A stretch of 64,000 bases of DNA from positions 92,253,867 to 92,317,866 of the forward strand of contig NC_084760.1 of the NCBI RefSeq assembly GCF_028858725.1. The letters run 5' to 3'. The translations under genes and the position numbers were made by a program. Below, piece after piece: positions 24,706 to 36,752 of the stretch (the stretch's first letter is position 1; the number at the start of each line of letters is the position of its first letter). Below the pieces are notes generated by a model. The model was not told the DNA's origin and ran no database searches. It saw only the letters and a list, made by a program, of their open reading frames with translations. The stretch comes from Colius striatus. Taxonomy: Eukaryota > Chordata > Aves > Coliiformes > Coliidae.

Positions 24706-26915
24706 TTTTCATTACCTGCACCAAATAAAAACAAAACAAACCCAACACTAATTTTTCTGCTCATGCTAATTTTCACAAAAACATCAAGGCCGTTTTCTGT
24801 AGGTCACTGAATCACAGATGAGGAGGGTACATATAAAATAAAAGCAGCAGGATCTTTCGATGAGTTGTGTGAGAATCTCACCTCTCGGTGCTGCAAGCCT
24901 GCTTTAGAATTAAGGATTAAGGTATAAACATGAATCCTACTGCCAAGTTGGAAGGGGTTTTTTTTCTTTTTCCTTTCAGCTCCATAGCTAGGGGTCTTGC
25001 TGTTTGGACAGCAAGATGTGAGAGCTCACTTGGAGCCTGCAAGGGTGCTGCTGTGACCCTGATGTCCTTCTGTGAAATATCACTAGTCACAGGTAGCACA
25101 AAAGCTCCCCAGAGAGAGGGAAGAAAGATGTAGGATTAAACAACTTCAGGGTGTATTTCTTGCCTGTGAAATGAATGTATAGAAGATAGTCCTCTTTTCT
25201 CCCCTCTATACCCAAAACCATTAAGGACTGAAAAGACAAAGACCATCTTATTTGTCCCTTATTTTTTGACCCTATAGTGAGATGGGTTTGTGTATAAACT
25301 TATGCTGATTTAACTTTCATCTTCAGTGTACCCCTTTTCTTGTGAATGCTGTGAAAAAATCTATAAGTCAGCTTCTATATGTGTACATCCTGAGTACAGC
25401 TAACTGAACAAGAACTGGTTCATGCTAACTACACCGAGTTTGCAGCAGTGTTGATGAATAAGCTTCTAGACAGACTGGTTCCACCGTTCTGCATTCTGGC
25501 TAATTCTAAGATTTTAAATAATTCTCTGGTTACAAATCTAATCAGCAATAGATATTTCTGTGTAGAAAAATGATAACATTTCAAAGGTTTCCCTCCTGAT
25601 TGTTAGATGCTAACAGAAATACATTCTTTTCTGTCCCTCTGTAAAGTTCACCAGCGTAGCAGTCCTGCCTGACAGGACACATTTGCAGTTGTGGTATAAT
25701 GAATTGGGGGTCCTGCCCAAATATGGCTTCTGAAGTAGCTATGCTCTTAGTATCAAATTGTTCTGATATACCATGCCTTTACCTGGCATCCACCATTACT
25801 GACAAAGGTTGCAGGACGTCTTTCCTAGACCAGAGACAACAGTCAGTTGTTAAATCCTTTTGGGATGAGGCATTAACCAATTCCTAGAAGTATGGCCATC
25901 TTTCTGTCAGAAGCTGGCAAAGGGTAGCACTCACAAATAGTATCAATAAAAGAAATCAGCTTCAAGTACAAAGCACACGAGTATGAAAGAGCCTCTAGGA
26001 AAAGAAAACAATGAACAGGAGGAGTCTGGAAACTTTGGGTAAGTGAGGATATTTTTGCTTAGTTTCAGGTTAAGCCTGACAGTGTAGATCATCTCATCTA
26101 GGAGGACTCTGAGACTTCAAAGGGCTCTTGATTCAAGTTCTGGAACAAGAATCCCAACACATTCAAAGAAACCCTTTCTTTCTTCTCTCCTCTTTCAAAT
26201 CCAGTTTACTTTTGAGAACAAATGTTAGGGGAAAGTTCCCGTCCTGATAGTATTAAAATTTAAATGCCTGATCTTTATACATCTGTAACCTATCTTTGAT
26301 CAGCTGGCCATGTTGCACAGAAGGTTATGGCAGATACAACATTCTGTTACTACTCAGCCATGGTGACAGGATAAAACTGAGCTGTAAGGTACACCAAAAC
26401 ACACAATATTAGGGCTGAAATGGTCTCTCACAGTTTAGCAGCGTGGGACAGCTGAGCCAACCCAGAAGTGCTGCAGGAGCCTACACAGGGCTCTGCTCCT
26501 GACCTGAGACTTGGTATGTCAATGAATGATCTCAGTTCCCATCTTATTTTTGCAGTCCCTTTCTCTTTTCACTGTACTTTGGAGTAGGCATGGACCAAGT
26601 GCACCAGCATGTAAAGCAGGTTTAACTCCTACGCTAGCTTGACCATGAATACTGCATTTCTCCTCTTTCCACATTGCTGTTTAGTCTGGATGTAAAAGTA
26701 AGCCTTAAGTTACCTGCCTGGGTTAGCTGCCCAGTCAGAAGAGTAACCCCTGATCCAAGTCTCAAGAGTGAAGACCAGAAAACATGCACAAACCTAAGGC
26801 AGCCCACACTCTGCTAGCTATCTGCCCTGTCCCTGGTATGTGGCTAGTGCAGCTCCTATCTAACTTCAATTGTGTTGACGCTTCGTGGAAACATCCAAAC
26901 AAAATTAAGCAGAGT

Positions 26916-26988
26916 TGGGAGGGAGGGAGGGGAAAAGAAAAAAAAAAAGGCAGACTTGGGGTGAAAAAAAGAAAAAAAAAGGGAAAAA
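26916..26988 (+). repeat. Purine-rich low-complexity tract
   Basis: The plus strand is almost all A and G over about 70 bases: GGGA repeats, then a long AG and A run, a short interruption, then more A-rich sequence. It lies in the inferred TLR5 intron. Confidence 0.85.
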
Positions 26989-28911
26989 TAACAAGCACAG
27001 CCCAGTCCAGCCAATGGAAACTTGCCTCTGTTGTTTAAATGTCATGAGGCTTCCTCTAAAGTATCTACAACAGCTGGGCTAGTTACCTATGACTTTGAAG
27101 TCTTCTGAGAATAGGTTAATGCTATTGAGGCTAGAGGCTGTAACTTTGGAAACTGGTACCTCAAAGTGGAAGGAGATGCTAAAATTAGAACTGAGGAGTT
27201 ATCATTCTCCCAATTCTGCAAAACAAGGGCAGGGCCGATTGGATGCATCGTTACGCCAGAGGCATGTGCTGACAATGGGAAGCAGAGGACAGCAACATCA
27301 ATTGCTAATTCTATACTCAACACTGGGCTTTAAGGATGAAGTCTGGTGATGGATTTTAGCTAAACTAGCATTTTGGATTAAACAACCAAAATCAGGCAAG
27401 CAATCCAAGGAGTTTATCTTCCAACTCCTGCTCAGCAAAAAAAATCCGCAGAGGTATTGCATTCTTGGTTGCACAGACAAGCTTCTGCAGACGACACACA
27501 AGGTGCTGTGACCGTCCTGGGTTTGGCTTCCTACCAAAACCTGGCCCCAAAAACCCACTACAGTGACACTTCAACATACTTATGTGCATATAGCTTCGTG
27601 GTTAAAGCAGTCTCCTTGAATCAGACTGAAGCTTCTCAGACTGAAGAAAGCTAAGTGCCTGGGTCTTCCATATCCTTTAATGGTCTAACTGGTTCATATT
27701 ATCAGAGACCTCTCCTTTCCTTGGCTAAAGTTTAAAAGAAAATGTCCATGGCTAATATGTCCTGCACTAGAGTCAAAGCTCCACCCTGGGGTGCTCCTGT
27801 GCAATGGCTGACACGTACTGTGAGCAGCAGCACAAAAGGTGGTGCAGTGTGGGTTTATGACTGAAAGAAGGGCCTTTTGGATCAGATTTAGGGGACTTGG
27901 CTGCCTAAAATCTACTGAAACTCACCTGAATATTCAGAAAAATGGGTCTCAATTTCCTTCTTCAACTCTTAGGTCTCTTCCTGCCATCCAAATGAAGGAA
28001 TCTCCCTACTCAGTCTTCCCTACCTATTCCCACGTCACAATGCTGTATGAAACTGAGAGTCATTCCTGCTTCTTGGAGAAACTGCAGAAGAAGTGAAACG
28101 TCCTCATCTAACAAACCTAATATCATTAGTTTTTCTCCACTCAAGGCAAAAGTTGTGAGTATCTTTCCCCAAGGCTGGTGAAGGACTATTTGTATTTGAT
28201 GCTTGGTAAAATTTCTCAGGGAAGAAACCCAGAGCCCTTCCAAGAGCACCCTTTATCTTTTAAAACTAACAGAAAGCCTCTTGACAAGAAGTTTGTAAGA
28301 TTTACCTAGGCCATAAAAAAGATCTTGAGAGATGTATCACAAACAGTGAGCCTGTGTTCTCTGACTGGCCAGATAAAGGCCAACTGCTATTGTGGAAATT
28401 TGTATTGCTGCTGTTAGTCTGATCAGATCAAACCTACTTAGTGAAATGAAAACAAAGCTCCGTGCTTTTGTCCAGGCTCTAAGCCATCATAATATATGCA
28501 CTTGTGCTCATAAAAAGCTGTGCAGTGTAAACACACTTTTCTTCATGGGGCCCTCTAGCCAATTACAATCTAAAAAAGAAACAATTTAATTCAGATGATG
28601 AATGAATCACCTTCCACCCCCTCAGCCTCTCCCTGAAGCTGGTAGCATGCTTAACTCAAATACAGCATTTTCCAAGTTAAAATCAGGAAGTGTGTTACAA
28701 GGCAAGTGAATACTGTGACAGTTCCTGTCAATGATGAGGAAAACCTGAGGCAATCAGACCTGACAGAACAGAACTGTAAAAACAGCCACTGGTTTGCATA
28801 ATCAGAAGCTACCTATGGGATGTAATGATCTTCTGTCTGTTCATCACCTAGATTTGTATTCCTTTATTTGTCTTGATATCCCCTCAGACTATATGACAAC
28901 ATCATAAAGTC

Positions 28912-28968
28912 TTAGAATCATTTTGGTTGGAAAAGAAAGACCTTAAGATCATCAAATCCAACCACTAA
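28912..28968 (-). mobile_element. Short CR1 3'-end fragment
   Basis: About 55 bases carry the CR1 terminus TTAGAATCATTTTGGTTGGA, then AAGACCTTAAGATCATCAAA and TCCAACCA. It is a very short 5'-truncated copy in the inferred TLR5 intron. Confidence 0.8.
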
Positions 28969-31900
28969 TGATGTGGGGACATGGTGTGATTCCTCTAACA
29001 GTTCTTTAAAAGGAAGCAATTTCCAGAAGGATGGGAAAATAAACTTGAAAGTATTGACTAAAAGATGCTCTGGGCTATTTCTCTGAGGCACAGGAGTAAA
29101 CTGTAAGGGCAGAGGAAGGGTGCTGTAGCCTCTGACTCCAGTCCCTGGCCCCAGCTCAGTTGTTTTTAGCCACTAGCACTGTTTCCAGCATCTCCTTCCT
29201 GAGCAGAGCCAGCCTGCTCTTCTTGCCTGAGCAGCCAGCCAAGAAGGTTGTTCCACCAAAGTGTCCCAGTGCTTGGCACTGGTCGCTCTACCAGCCCTGT
29301 GCAGCCCAGGCTCCTCCACCCCTGTTCCCGATAGGGAACGATGATGGCTTGAGAAGAGGACCAACAAGGCTTCTTGTGCTATTCCAGCTCCTAAGAAACG
29401 TAAATTCTTGAGTCTCCAATGAAGATTCCTGTTTTCTACAGTTTTTTCTCAACAGAGACGCTTCCTCAAAGCTGCACAAACCACCCGTGGGAGCTCACAG
29501 TCACTGCTCGGGTATGCTTGCCTCACCCTCAATCCATGTTGACTTTTTCTTTGAAAACTGTCACGTGAGAACTGCCTGGTATAGACTAGAAGCCACTCCA
29601 GGGAAGTTTTGTTTCCCCTCTGTTAGTTTCCATCCCTCTTAGGTGGGAAGGAAACTGTCATTTTGGACAGTGTTTCTCACAAAGTGGATTTAGCTTAAGG
29701 ACAAAATGCTCTTTTTTTGTGCTTGCGGGATAATTAGAAGCAGCCAGGATTAAAACTCTAACCTGGAAAAGATCAAAGTGATAACAGGAAAGAACTCTTA
29801 AGAATGACAGTTGAGTTTTTAACTTACTAGAGGCCAACTTTTACAGATGAGAGAGAAATTCTTGAGGAAGCAGCAGTAAGTGGAGAAGCAGCATTCAGGC
29901 TGTAACTCCTAGGGGGACAAGTAGAGCGCGGTACAGCCTTACCTGCAATACTAACCTTTTTGTAAAGCTTATCAGCAGCGTTGTGCCTGTGAAACAGTGG
30001 TCAGGCACAGAACAGCAGTGATGGTTTGGTAGCTGGAGTGGTGACTAAAGAGCTATTCAGCAGGGAAAAGGCATGGTTGCCATCTCTGCACTCCTGGCAC
30101 CCAATCTGGGCACATTAGTTCTTAAGAATCTATTAAAAGAGTATGGAGACAGGTGCCTAAATATGTGGAGCCAAACGTAACAACTGAAAACAAAGAGATG
30201 TTTGCTTTTGCAAGTATGGTTTTCATATGTATGTTAAAAAAGCCCACAACAATGAAAAGATAATCTGCAAGTGACCAGTAAGAAAAGGACCATAAATACA
30301 GTACAAAAGAGAGACAGAGAGTCAATATGCCCTGCACTTAAGTAAAGTTAGAAACCTGCTCCCCTCTTTCCTGGGATGGGTGCGTTGAAAGGATACCACT
30401 GAAATTTCTTCAAAACAGAATTTAGATCAGAGAAAAAAAAATGAGTTAGTGGAGGAGAAAAATGTGGAAATTACACTCACAAGTATAGCTGACCTAACTT
30501 TTCACCATACAACCTGTTGTACAAAGGAGACGTAACAAGTGAAGAAGGTAGAAAAGAAGCTAATAGCCTTTTTGAAACAGTTCCTGTGTGAGGCTGTTGG
30601 CAAGTTAGCTATGTCACTGACTCACAGTATGGCGGTAGTCCTAGGGCTCACCTGCATAGATATCTCAGGTAAAGTGCTTATATCCTGGTTATCCTTCTAC
30701 AAGATAGTCCAGCTGAAATGATTCAATGATTCTGTAAGAATAGCTGTCACACAGGCTAACCTGCATGAGAGGTAGGTCTCTGAGCAGAGTGGAAGCAGGA
30801 GACTGAATTATACACTCCATGCAGTGTATCTAGAATGATAGGCACCTGATTTCTGAATCTATAAAAGACCTGCAGTCTGACACCCAGGGACTGCCAAGAA
30901 AGAAATCTCCATGTTGGTTGTATTTTAAACTCTGCCTCTACCCAGCCCTTTCTGGAGAAAAGTTAGCATTGTCTTCATTTAGCAATCTATAATGTATAAC
31001 AGCTACACTCAACTCTGTTTTCTGCACAATGCAATACCAAAACCTTTTACCTCACAAATAGCCATTAACTGTGGAAACATTGGTCATTTTAGACTGGAGG
31101 CACTCTTCTCTCTTGTTACAGCTCTTTCAACTGAGTTAACAATGTTTAAGAGTCACTAAACCAAAGACACATTTCAGCCTAACATGGGGTTGGGGAATCC
31201 TCTGGAAATGAGGCCAAGGGAGGATATGTGCTCTGGACAGCTTCCATATTCTGACTACACATATTCCACCCAGAAACCATCCTTAGAGAACAGCTTGGAG
31301 CCCCTGCCTACCGTCCCCTCCGGTCCCTGCCTCTTACCATCTCAATCAACTTCTAGAAGTTATTGCAAAACCACACAGCTTCAAACAGGAAAGTCAAGAG
31401 TACCAAAAAGAGCCTGTTACCAATTTGGAGGAGAAGGTATGTCTCATTTGCCCTCAGGAAGACAACAGAGTATGAACTCTCCCATGACCTGGATGAATGC
31501 CTCTAGCTACAAGCCACTGCACAGTAACACTTCACTGCTCCGTTTTAAAACAAAGCAGCAGCCACCGCTGCGCTGTGGGTAGGCAGGGTCTGAGCTAGAA
31601 GCGTGCCTACATCAAAGCACCCATGTGACGCAGGTAGATTAAATGCTGGCTAATCAGCTCTGTCAGAGTCGGGCATTGCTATCGGCAAAACGCAGGATCC
31701 TTCACGCTGGAACAGTGGAGCGAGGGGTGGGGAGCCCCTCTGACATCCAGCAAACCTCACTCTCCCCAGCACTGGTGCAGGTGAGGCTGCGCCTCGTCAA
31801 CTCCTACTCTCAGATGCCTTTCTGCCTTTTACAAGCTTTACACCCGTGTCTTTTTGCTTTTTCCCCCCTAAAATGAACACAACAATCCCTGTCTGCCTTT

Positions 31901-32049
31901 GGAGGGGGAGGGGCAAATGCTACTAGCATTTTTTGATAAATAACATAGTGCTTTGAAAAATGCGAAGTGCCAAAAAGTTCTCCTCAGAGTGTGTAACACA
32001 CGTCTTATTTCTCAGCGGCTGAAAGAGGAAAACCAGCAGGTGGAAAGGA

Positions 32050-32420
32050 AAGGCGAAGCGCGACGTTCGGACGCCAGCAAAGGCCCCGTGTAAAGCAGCC
32101 GCTGCGCCCCCGCCTGCTGCTCTGCCCCGCAGCACCCGGCCCCCGGCCCGGCCCGGCCCACTGCCCCGGCGACGCCCCCGGGCCATGCCGCTGCGCGACC
32201 CGGCGCCGGGGGCCGATAGCGGCCTCACGCCAGCCCGCCGCCCGCGCTCACCTCCGCTGACCCGGCCCGGCCCGCGCCGCCGCGGTCTCCGCCCCTGCCT
32301 GCGGGGCTGAGGCTACGCCGCCTTCCCGGGGCGGGGCGGGGCGGGGCGGACGGTAACTGCACCCCGGCGCTGGCGGATCTGTCCCTGCGAGAGACGCGCA
32401 ACCCTGAGAGCGGTCACCGC
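32050..32420 (-). promoter_or_regulatory. CpG island promoter, probably TLR5
   Basis: The base composition changes abruptly here from AT-rich to strongly GC-rich with dense CpG, the only such island in the window. Positions 32328-32349 are tandem GGGGCGG boxes (Sp1/KLF type), and there is no clear TATA box. The island lies between the SUSD4 3' end and TLR5, and its only evident donor points along the minus strand toward TLR5. It could also be bidirectional or belong to an unrecognised noncoding RNA. The island call is firm; assignment to TLR5 is inference. Confidence 0.6.
32252..32300 (-). other. TLR5: Inferred untranslated first exon of TLR5
   Basis: On the minus strand the CpG island contains a near-perfect donor, CGGAG followed by GTGAGC, with the exon side ending at 32252. 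GC boxes lie just upstream, at 32328-32349 with another at about 32287-32296. A transcript starting below the main GC-box run would have a short GC-rich leader spliced to the TLR5 acceptor at 21623. The 5' boundary is not determinable from sequence. No plus-strand gene is visible that could otherwise own this promoter. Confidence 0.4.
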
Positions 32421-32499
32421 TTGTCAACCTGCATATGTTCACCCATAGACAGCTGCCGCCTGAGAGCAGAGACCGTTTTCATAGAGCTCGACCTGTATG

Positions 32500-32965
32500 A
32501 GAGTGAGTCACGGCATTCTTTCGGTTGGAAAAGACGTTTTAAGATCAAGTCTAATCATTAACACAGCCCGCCCACATCCACCACTAAGCCGTGTCCTTCA
32601 GCACCTCAGCTACACGGCTTTAAAATATCTCCAGGGACGGTGACTCCACCACCTCCCTGGGCAGCCTGTTCCAGTGTCTTAAGAACCCTCTCAGTTCTTC
32701 CTAATCTCCAATTTAAACCTCCCCTGGCACATCTCAAGGCCATCCCGTCTTGTACTATCATTCATTACTTGGGAGAAAAGACTGATCTCCACCTCCCTAC
32801 AACCTCCTTTCAGGTAGTTATAGTGAATGATCATGTCTCCCCTCAGCCTCCTCCAGATTAAATAACTTCAGTTCTCACAGCCACTCCTCATCAAGACTTG
32901 TTCTCTAGACCCTTCACCAGCCTCATTGCCCATCTTCAGACATGTTCCAGCAGCTTAGTGTCTAA
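32500..32965 (-). mobile_element. CR1 3' fragment beside the CpG island
   Basis: It begins with a diverged terminus (TTCGGTTGGAAAAGACGTTT, then AAGATCAAGTCTAATCATTA) and continues through CCTGGGCAGCCTGTTCCAGT, TTCCTAATCTCCAATTTAAA and CCTCAGCCTCCTCCAGATTA to about 32965. It belongs to the TTTCGGTTGG-type subfamilies and is moderately diverged. It lies about 80 bases outside the CpG island, on the presumed upstream side of the TLR5 promoter. Confidence 0.9.
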
Positions 32966-34067
32966 GTAGTCAGGGAGCTGAAACTGACAGCAATGACCTA
33001 TCTGGCAGGTAAATTCCCCATTAAGGTGAAAATCCTCCCCAGATTTGAAAACCGGCCACTAAAGAGCAAATTGGGCAAGCGGAAACCAGGCTGAGGAGCG
33101 CAGCCTGTGCGCAAGAGACAGCTTTTGTGGGCTTTGCTCCAGTGTAAGCACTTTAAACTGTAGATGATGATCAGACAACTCGGCCTAAGCAATACAAAAA
33201 ATTGTGTTTGCTGGCTGCTCAGTGCTTGAGCTGTTTCTTCTGGTCTTTTGTGAGTGGAAAGAGATTGCTGATCTCTGTCTTGCTTCCAGTATGGCTGGTT
33301 CTCTGATGCACACTTAATCTGACTCAAACTAACTGTAAGCAGCTGATCCTCCACTCACATTCTTATCCTGTTTCAAACGGTTGTTACATTCCATTTTCCT
33401 TTATACTAAGTAGAGTACTTAGGCTTACTAAAGAAGTTAAGATAGAGTGACAGATCTGTAGCTGAAGTGACTTATTTGCCTGTCACTGTAATTCTTAAAG
33501 AGGAATCCAGGAACGAAAAGGGGAGTAAAACAGAGGACAGGGTAATTTTTATTTAAAAATATAGACAGTAATTTCAATTTTCATTTGGCATTTAAATACA
33601 TTTTCTGGAAATTGATGCTGTTTGAAAAAGTGGCCACTTGTGAGCTAACTTCTGATCACACTGCTGCTTGGCCATATCTGCAGCAGTAAGATGGGGATTT
33701 AGCAACATTGCTTGAGAGTCATAGGTGCCTAAAACATTGCATCTACAATATACATTGTTGTTAACCAAAGCATGACCTAATCTGAACAGCTGGAAATGCC
33801 AAACTGAGAGTCATGTCTTAAGATTCACCTCCTAAATAAAATGTGCCTTCACTCTCTTGGGGTTGCACAACTCTCAACCTTTTGGAATTAAATCCCTAAG
33901 GCAGCTCTTCTTTGCAACTCCCAAGTTGTAGACCCTTCTCCTACCCCTCCACTCAGATTGCTCCTTTTGGTGCCTTTTTCTTTCTGTCCTTGATATCCCT
34001 TGACATCCCATCAGACAGTGATGATATCAGAGGAAATTCTCACTCTTGCTTAAGCTGTTCTGCTTTG

Positions 34068-34665
34068 TATGGAATCAATTTGTTCAACAAATATGTTAAA
34101 CAGGGCCTATCCCAATACTGACCCCTGAGAACACCACTCATCATCGGTCTCTTTGACATCCAGCTGTTGACTGCAGCTCTTTGAGTGGAACCATCCAGCC
34201 AATTCCTTATCCATTGAGTGGTCCATCTGTCAAATCCATGTCTCACCAATTTAGAGACAAAGATGTCGTGCAGGACATAGTCAAATGCTTTGCAAAAGTA
34301 CAGGTATGTGACGTCAGTCACTCTTCCCTTATCCACTAGCGCTGTAACCCTGTTGTGGAAATTTGTTGGGCATGATTTGCCCTTAATGAAGTCCTCTTGG
34401 CTGTCAGCAATCATCTCCTTATCTTCCATGTGCCTTAGTATAGCTTCCAGGAGGATCTGCTCTATGATCTTGCCAGGCACAGAGGTGAGACTGACCGGCC
34501 TGTAGTTCCCCGGGTCTTCCTTTGTTTTCTTTTTAAAAATGGGTTTATTTTTCCCCTCTTCCAGTCAGTGGGAACATCACCAGACTGCTACAACTTCTCA
34601 AATACGATAGACAATGGCTTGCTTAGCCACTTCATCCACCAGTTTGGAGATAACACCAAAGTAAG
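34068..34665 (-). mobile_element. Internal CR1 reverse transcriptase fragment, broken
   Basis: The minus-strand frame 34480-34040 reads recognisable CR1 reverse transcriptase: [20 protein letters not shown], then [20 protein letters not shown] and [19 protein letters not shown]. Upstream codons continue the family ([12 protein letters not shown]) but contain stops. The 3' end of the element is missing, so this is an internal piece from a CR1 subfamily different from the copy at 58 kb. Stops and substitutions such as [10 protein letters not shown] in place of VPQGSVLGP show it is dead. Confidence 0.9.
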
Positions 34666-36239
34666 TCCCTGTCTTCATGCTAATCTGGTTTATGTACCTT
34701 TCATTACCAATACTTAGGTGATTCCTGCATTAAGTACCGGTAAGTGATTGCATATATATGTATTTTAACGGTACTGATGCGCCTCACAGGTTGCCTGTGA
34801 TACATTCTGCTTACGTTAAATTAGGTGACAGATTACAACACACTCAGGCACTGAAACAATTGTTCTACGACCAGTGAAAACAGAACCTGTGTGTTTGGAA
34901 GGAAGTGATTTTGCTCAATTTGGAATACTGTGTTTAAGCCAAACACGGGGAATCAGACAAAGTCAAATAAACCAGTTTAGGAAAAGTCCTACAGAATTCT
35001 GTGAGGTCACATGAGATATTAGAGAAGTATCTGGAAGCACCCTTTGTTTTGTGCAAATGTATAGTATGGAGAAATGGTTGTGATGCTCAAATACACAATG
35101 CTTATTTTCTGTTTCATCCTGCTTCTCTCTTTTAATTAAAATTTATTAGATGGAACTGGACACCTGAAGTTCTAATTTCAGAATTACTCTTGGCTGTAAT
35201 AAATAGGAAAACACAGTGAGTCTGTAGTAAGTCCCATTTCTATTGAGCCCACTACCACAGCACCTCTTTCCAGGTGGTGACAGCAGGTACCAGCATGGGG
35301 ATTTAGGCATGTTTGCCCCCAGTCTGTGTGTCTCAGAGTGTGTGGATACTTCAGTTATAATCTTGCTATTGTAGCTTGTTGATGGAGCTGGGAAACACCT
35401 AGGTTTTTGTGGATCCTGAGAGCTTGGGCCTTTAACTATTTGCCCATATTCACAGAGGGCTGAGATATTTTGTATTGAAGTTACTGAAGGAAGACTTAGA
35501 AGCCAGTAAGTTTAGGTTACAGATTGGGAAATGAAAGTTTCTAATCCAGTTTCAGATTGTGAATAAACACTTTGAAGTGGCTGAAGCAGGACTGCTATCC
35601 TCTCATGGCCACTGTCTTTGAGTATCGTTCTGTATTATATATAATGTACATTTCAGAATGGAAGCAAGGGGTTCACTGCTGCTTGTTGTACAGCCAGCTA
35701 CTGCTAACAAGTGGTCATGAATTCACAGAAGTGGTTTTTGCAAAAGCTCCTGCCAAGTTATGGTTGAAAATACAGCCTGGAACTCTTTTTTTTTTAGTTC
35801 ATTGCATTGACTTCTGTTTTGTTCATTGACTAAACAATGCTCACACACTACTATTACAACTGCAGACTTCTGGAGTAAATCTTTATGATTTCAGTTATTA
35901 AAAGCCTCCAAGTTCAAAATGTGTAAATTACAGGGCTCTGTCCAAGATGACAATATATTCGGCTACTGTGCTTATGTAACTCAGAGAGAAAAGGAACAGC
36001 TGTGTGTTAATGCAGCCGTTTTTTGCAGCACTGTGCTGACATCTTTCAATGCCTTCTTGCACAAAGCAAGTCATTCCAAATGATGCAATGAGCATGTTGT
36101 ATTTTGATTACAAATGGCACAACCATCCCATGTTGTTCTGTGACTTGCAAGAAATGATGGAAATTAAAACCAAAAGTTGTCTTTCTGCCACAGTGTCATC
36201 TGAGCATGTTAAGCAGATGTGTTTCTTGCTCCTAGGTTG

Positions 36240-36752
36240 CCTTATACACATAGTATCCAGTGCTGGGCTCCCTGGCTCAAGAAGGACAGGGAACTTCCGG
36301 AGAGTCCAGCACAGGGCCACCAAGCTGATCAGGGGACTGGAACATCTTTCATACGAGGAAAGGCTGCGGGAACTGGGGCTGTTTAGTCTGGAGAAGAGGA
36401 GACTGAGGGGGGATCTCATTAATATTGACAAATATCTAAATGGTGGGTGTCAGGATGTTGGGGCACCTTTTTTCCATGGTATCTAGCAACAAGACAAGGG
36501 GTAATGGGATGATGCTGGAACACAAGAAGTTCCATTTAAACATAAGAAAACTATTTCACTGTGCGGGTGAGGAAGCCCTGGCATGGACTGCCCAGGGAGA
36601 GTGTGGAGTCTCCTTCCTTGGGGGTCTTCAAGATCTGCCTGGACACGTTCCTATGTGACCTGATCTAGTTGGAACTGGTTTTGCAGGGGGTTGGACTAGA
36701 TGATCTCTAAAGGTCCCTTCCAACCCTACCATTCTATGATTCTATGATAGTG
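36240..36752 (+). mobile_element. CR1 3' fragment, plus orientation
   Basis: It reads on the plus strand from the end of the reverse transcriptase region (CTCAAGAAGGACAGGGAACT, then GGGCCACCAAGCTGATCAGG) through CTGGAGAAGAGGAGACTGAG to the terminus TTCCAACCCTACCATTCTAT followed by GATTCTATGATA. It is the only copy in the window opposite to the two genes. The short open frames inside are remnants. Confidence 0.95.

Larger units (their letters stand above)
21624..32251 (-). other. TLR5: Inferred TLR5 intron 1
   Basis: This is the stretch between a consensus donor on the minus strand (GGAG followed by GTGAGC, GT at 32251-32250) and the TLR5 acceptor (AG at 21625-21624). It holds no recognisable coding exon. 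It contains two short CR1 3' ends (24585-24705 and 28912-28968), a purine-rich tract at 26916-26988, and several short open frames on both strands without domain signatures. Joining these two splice sites is an inference; further untranslated exons may lie inside. Confidence 0.45.

Noticed and set aside
31923-32228. 101-codon minus-strand frame rich in Gly, Arg and Ala
   Set aside because: It is composition-driven, lying over the edge of the CpG island, with no recognisable domain.
36049-36486. 145-codon plus-strand frame at 36 kb
   Set aside because: The right half is CR1 3' sequence and the left half is unique sequence. It is a chance fusion of frames across the insertion boundary.
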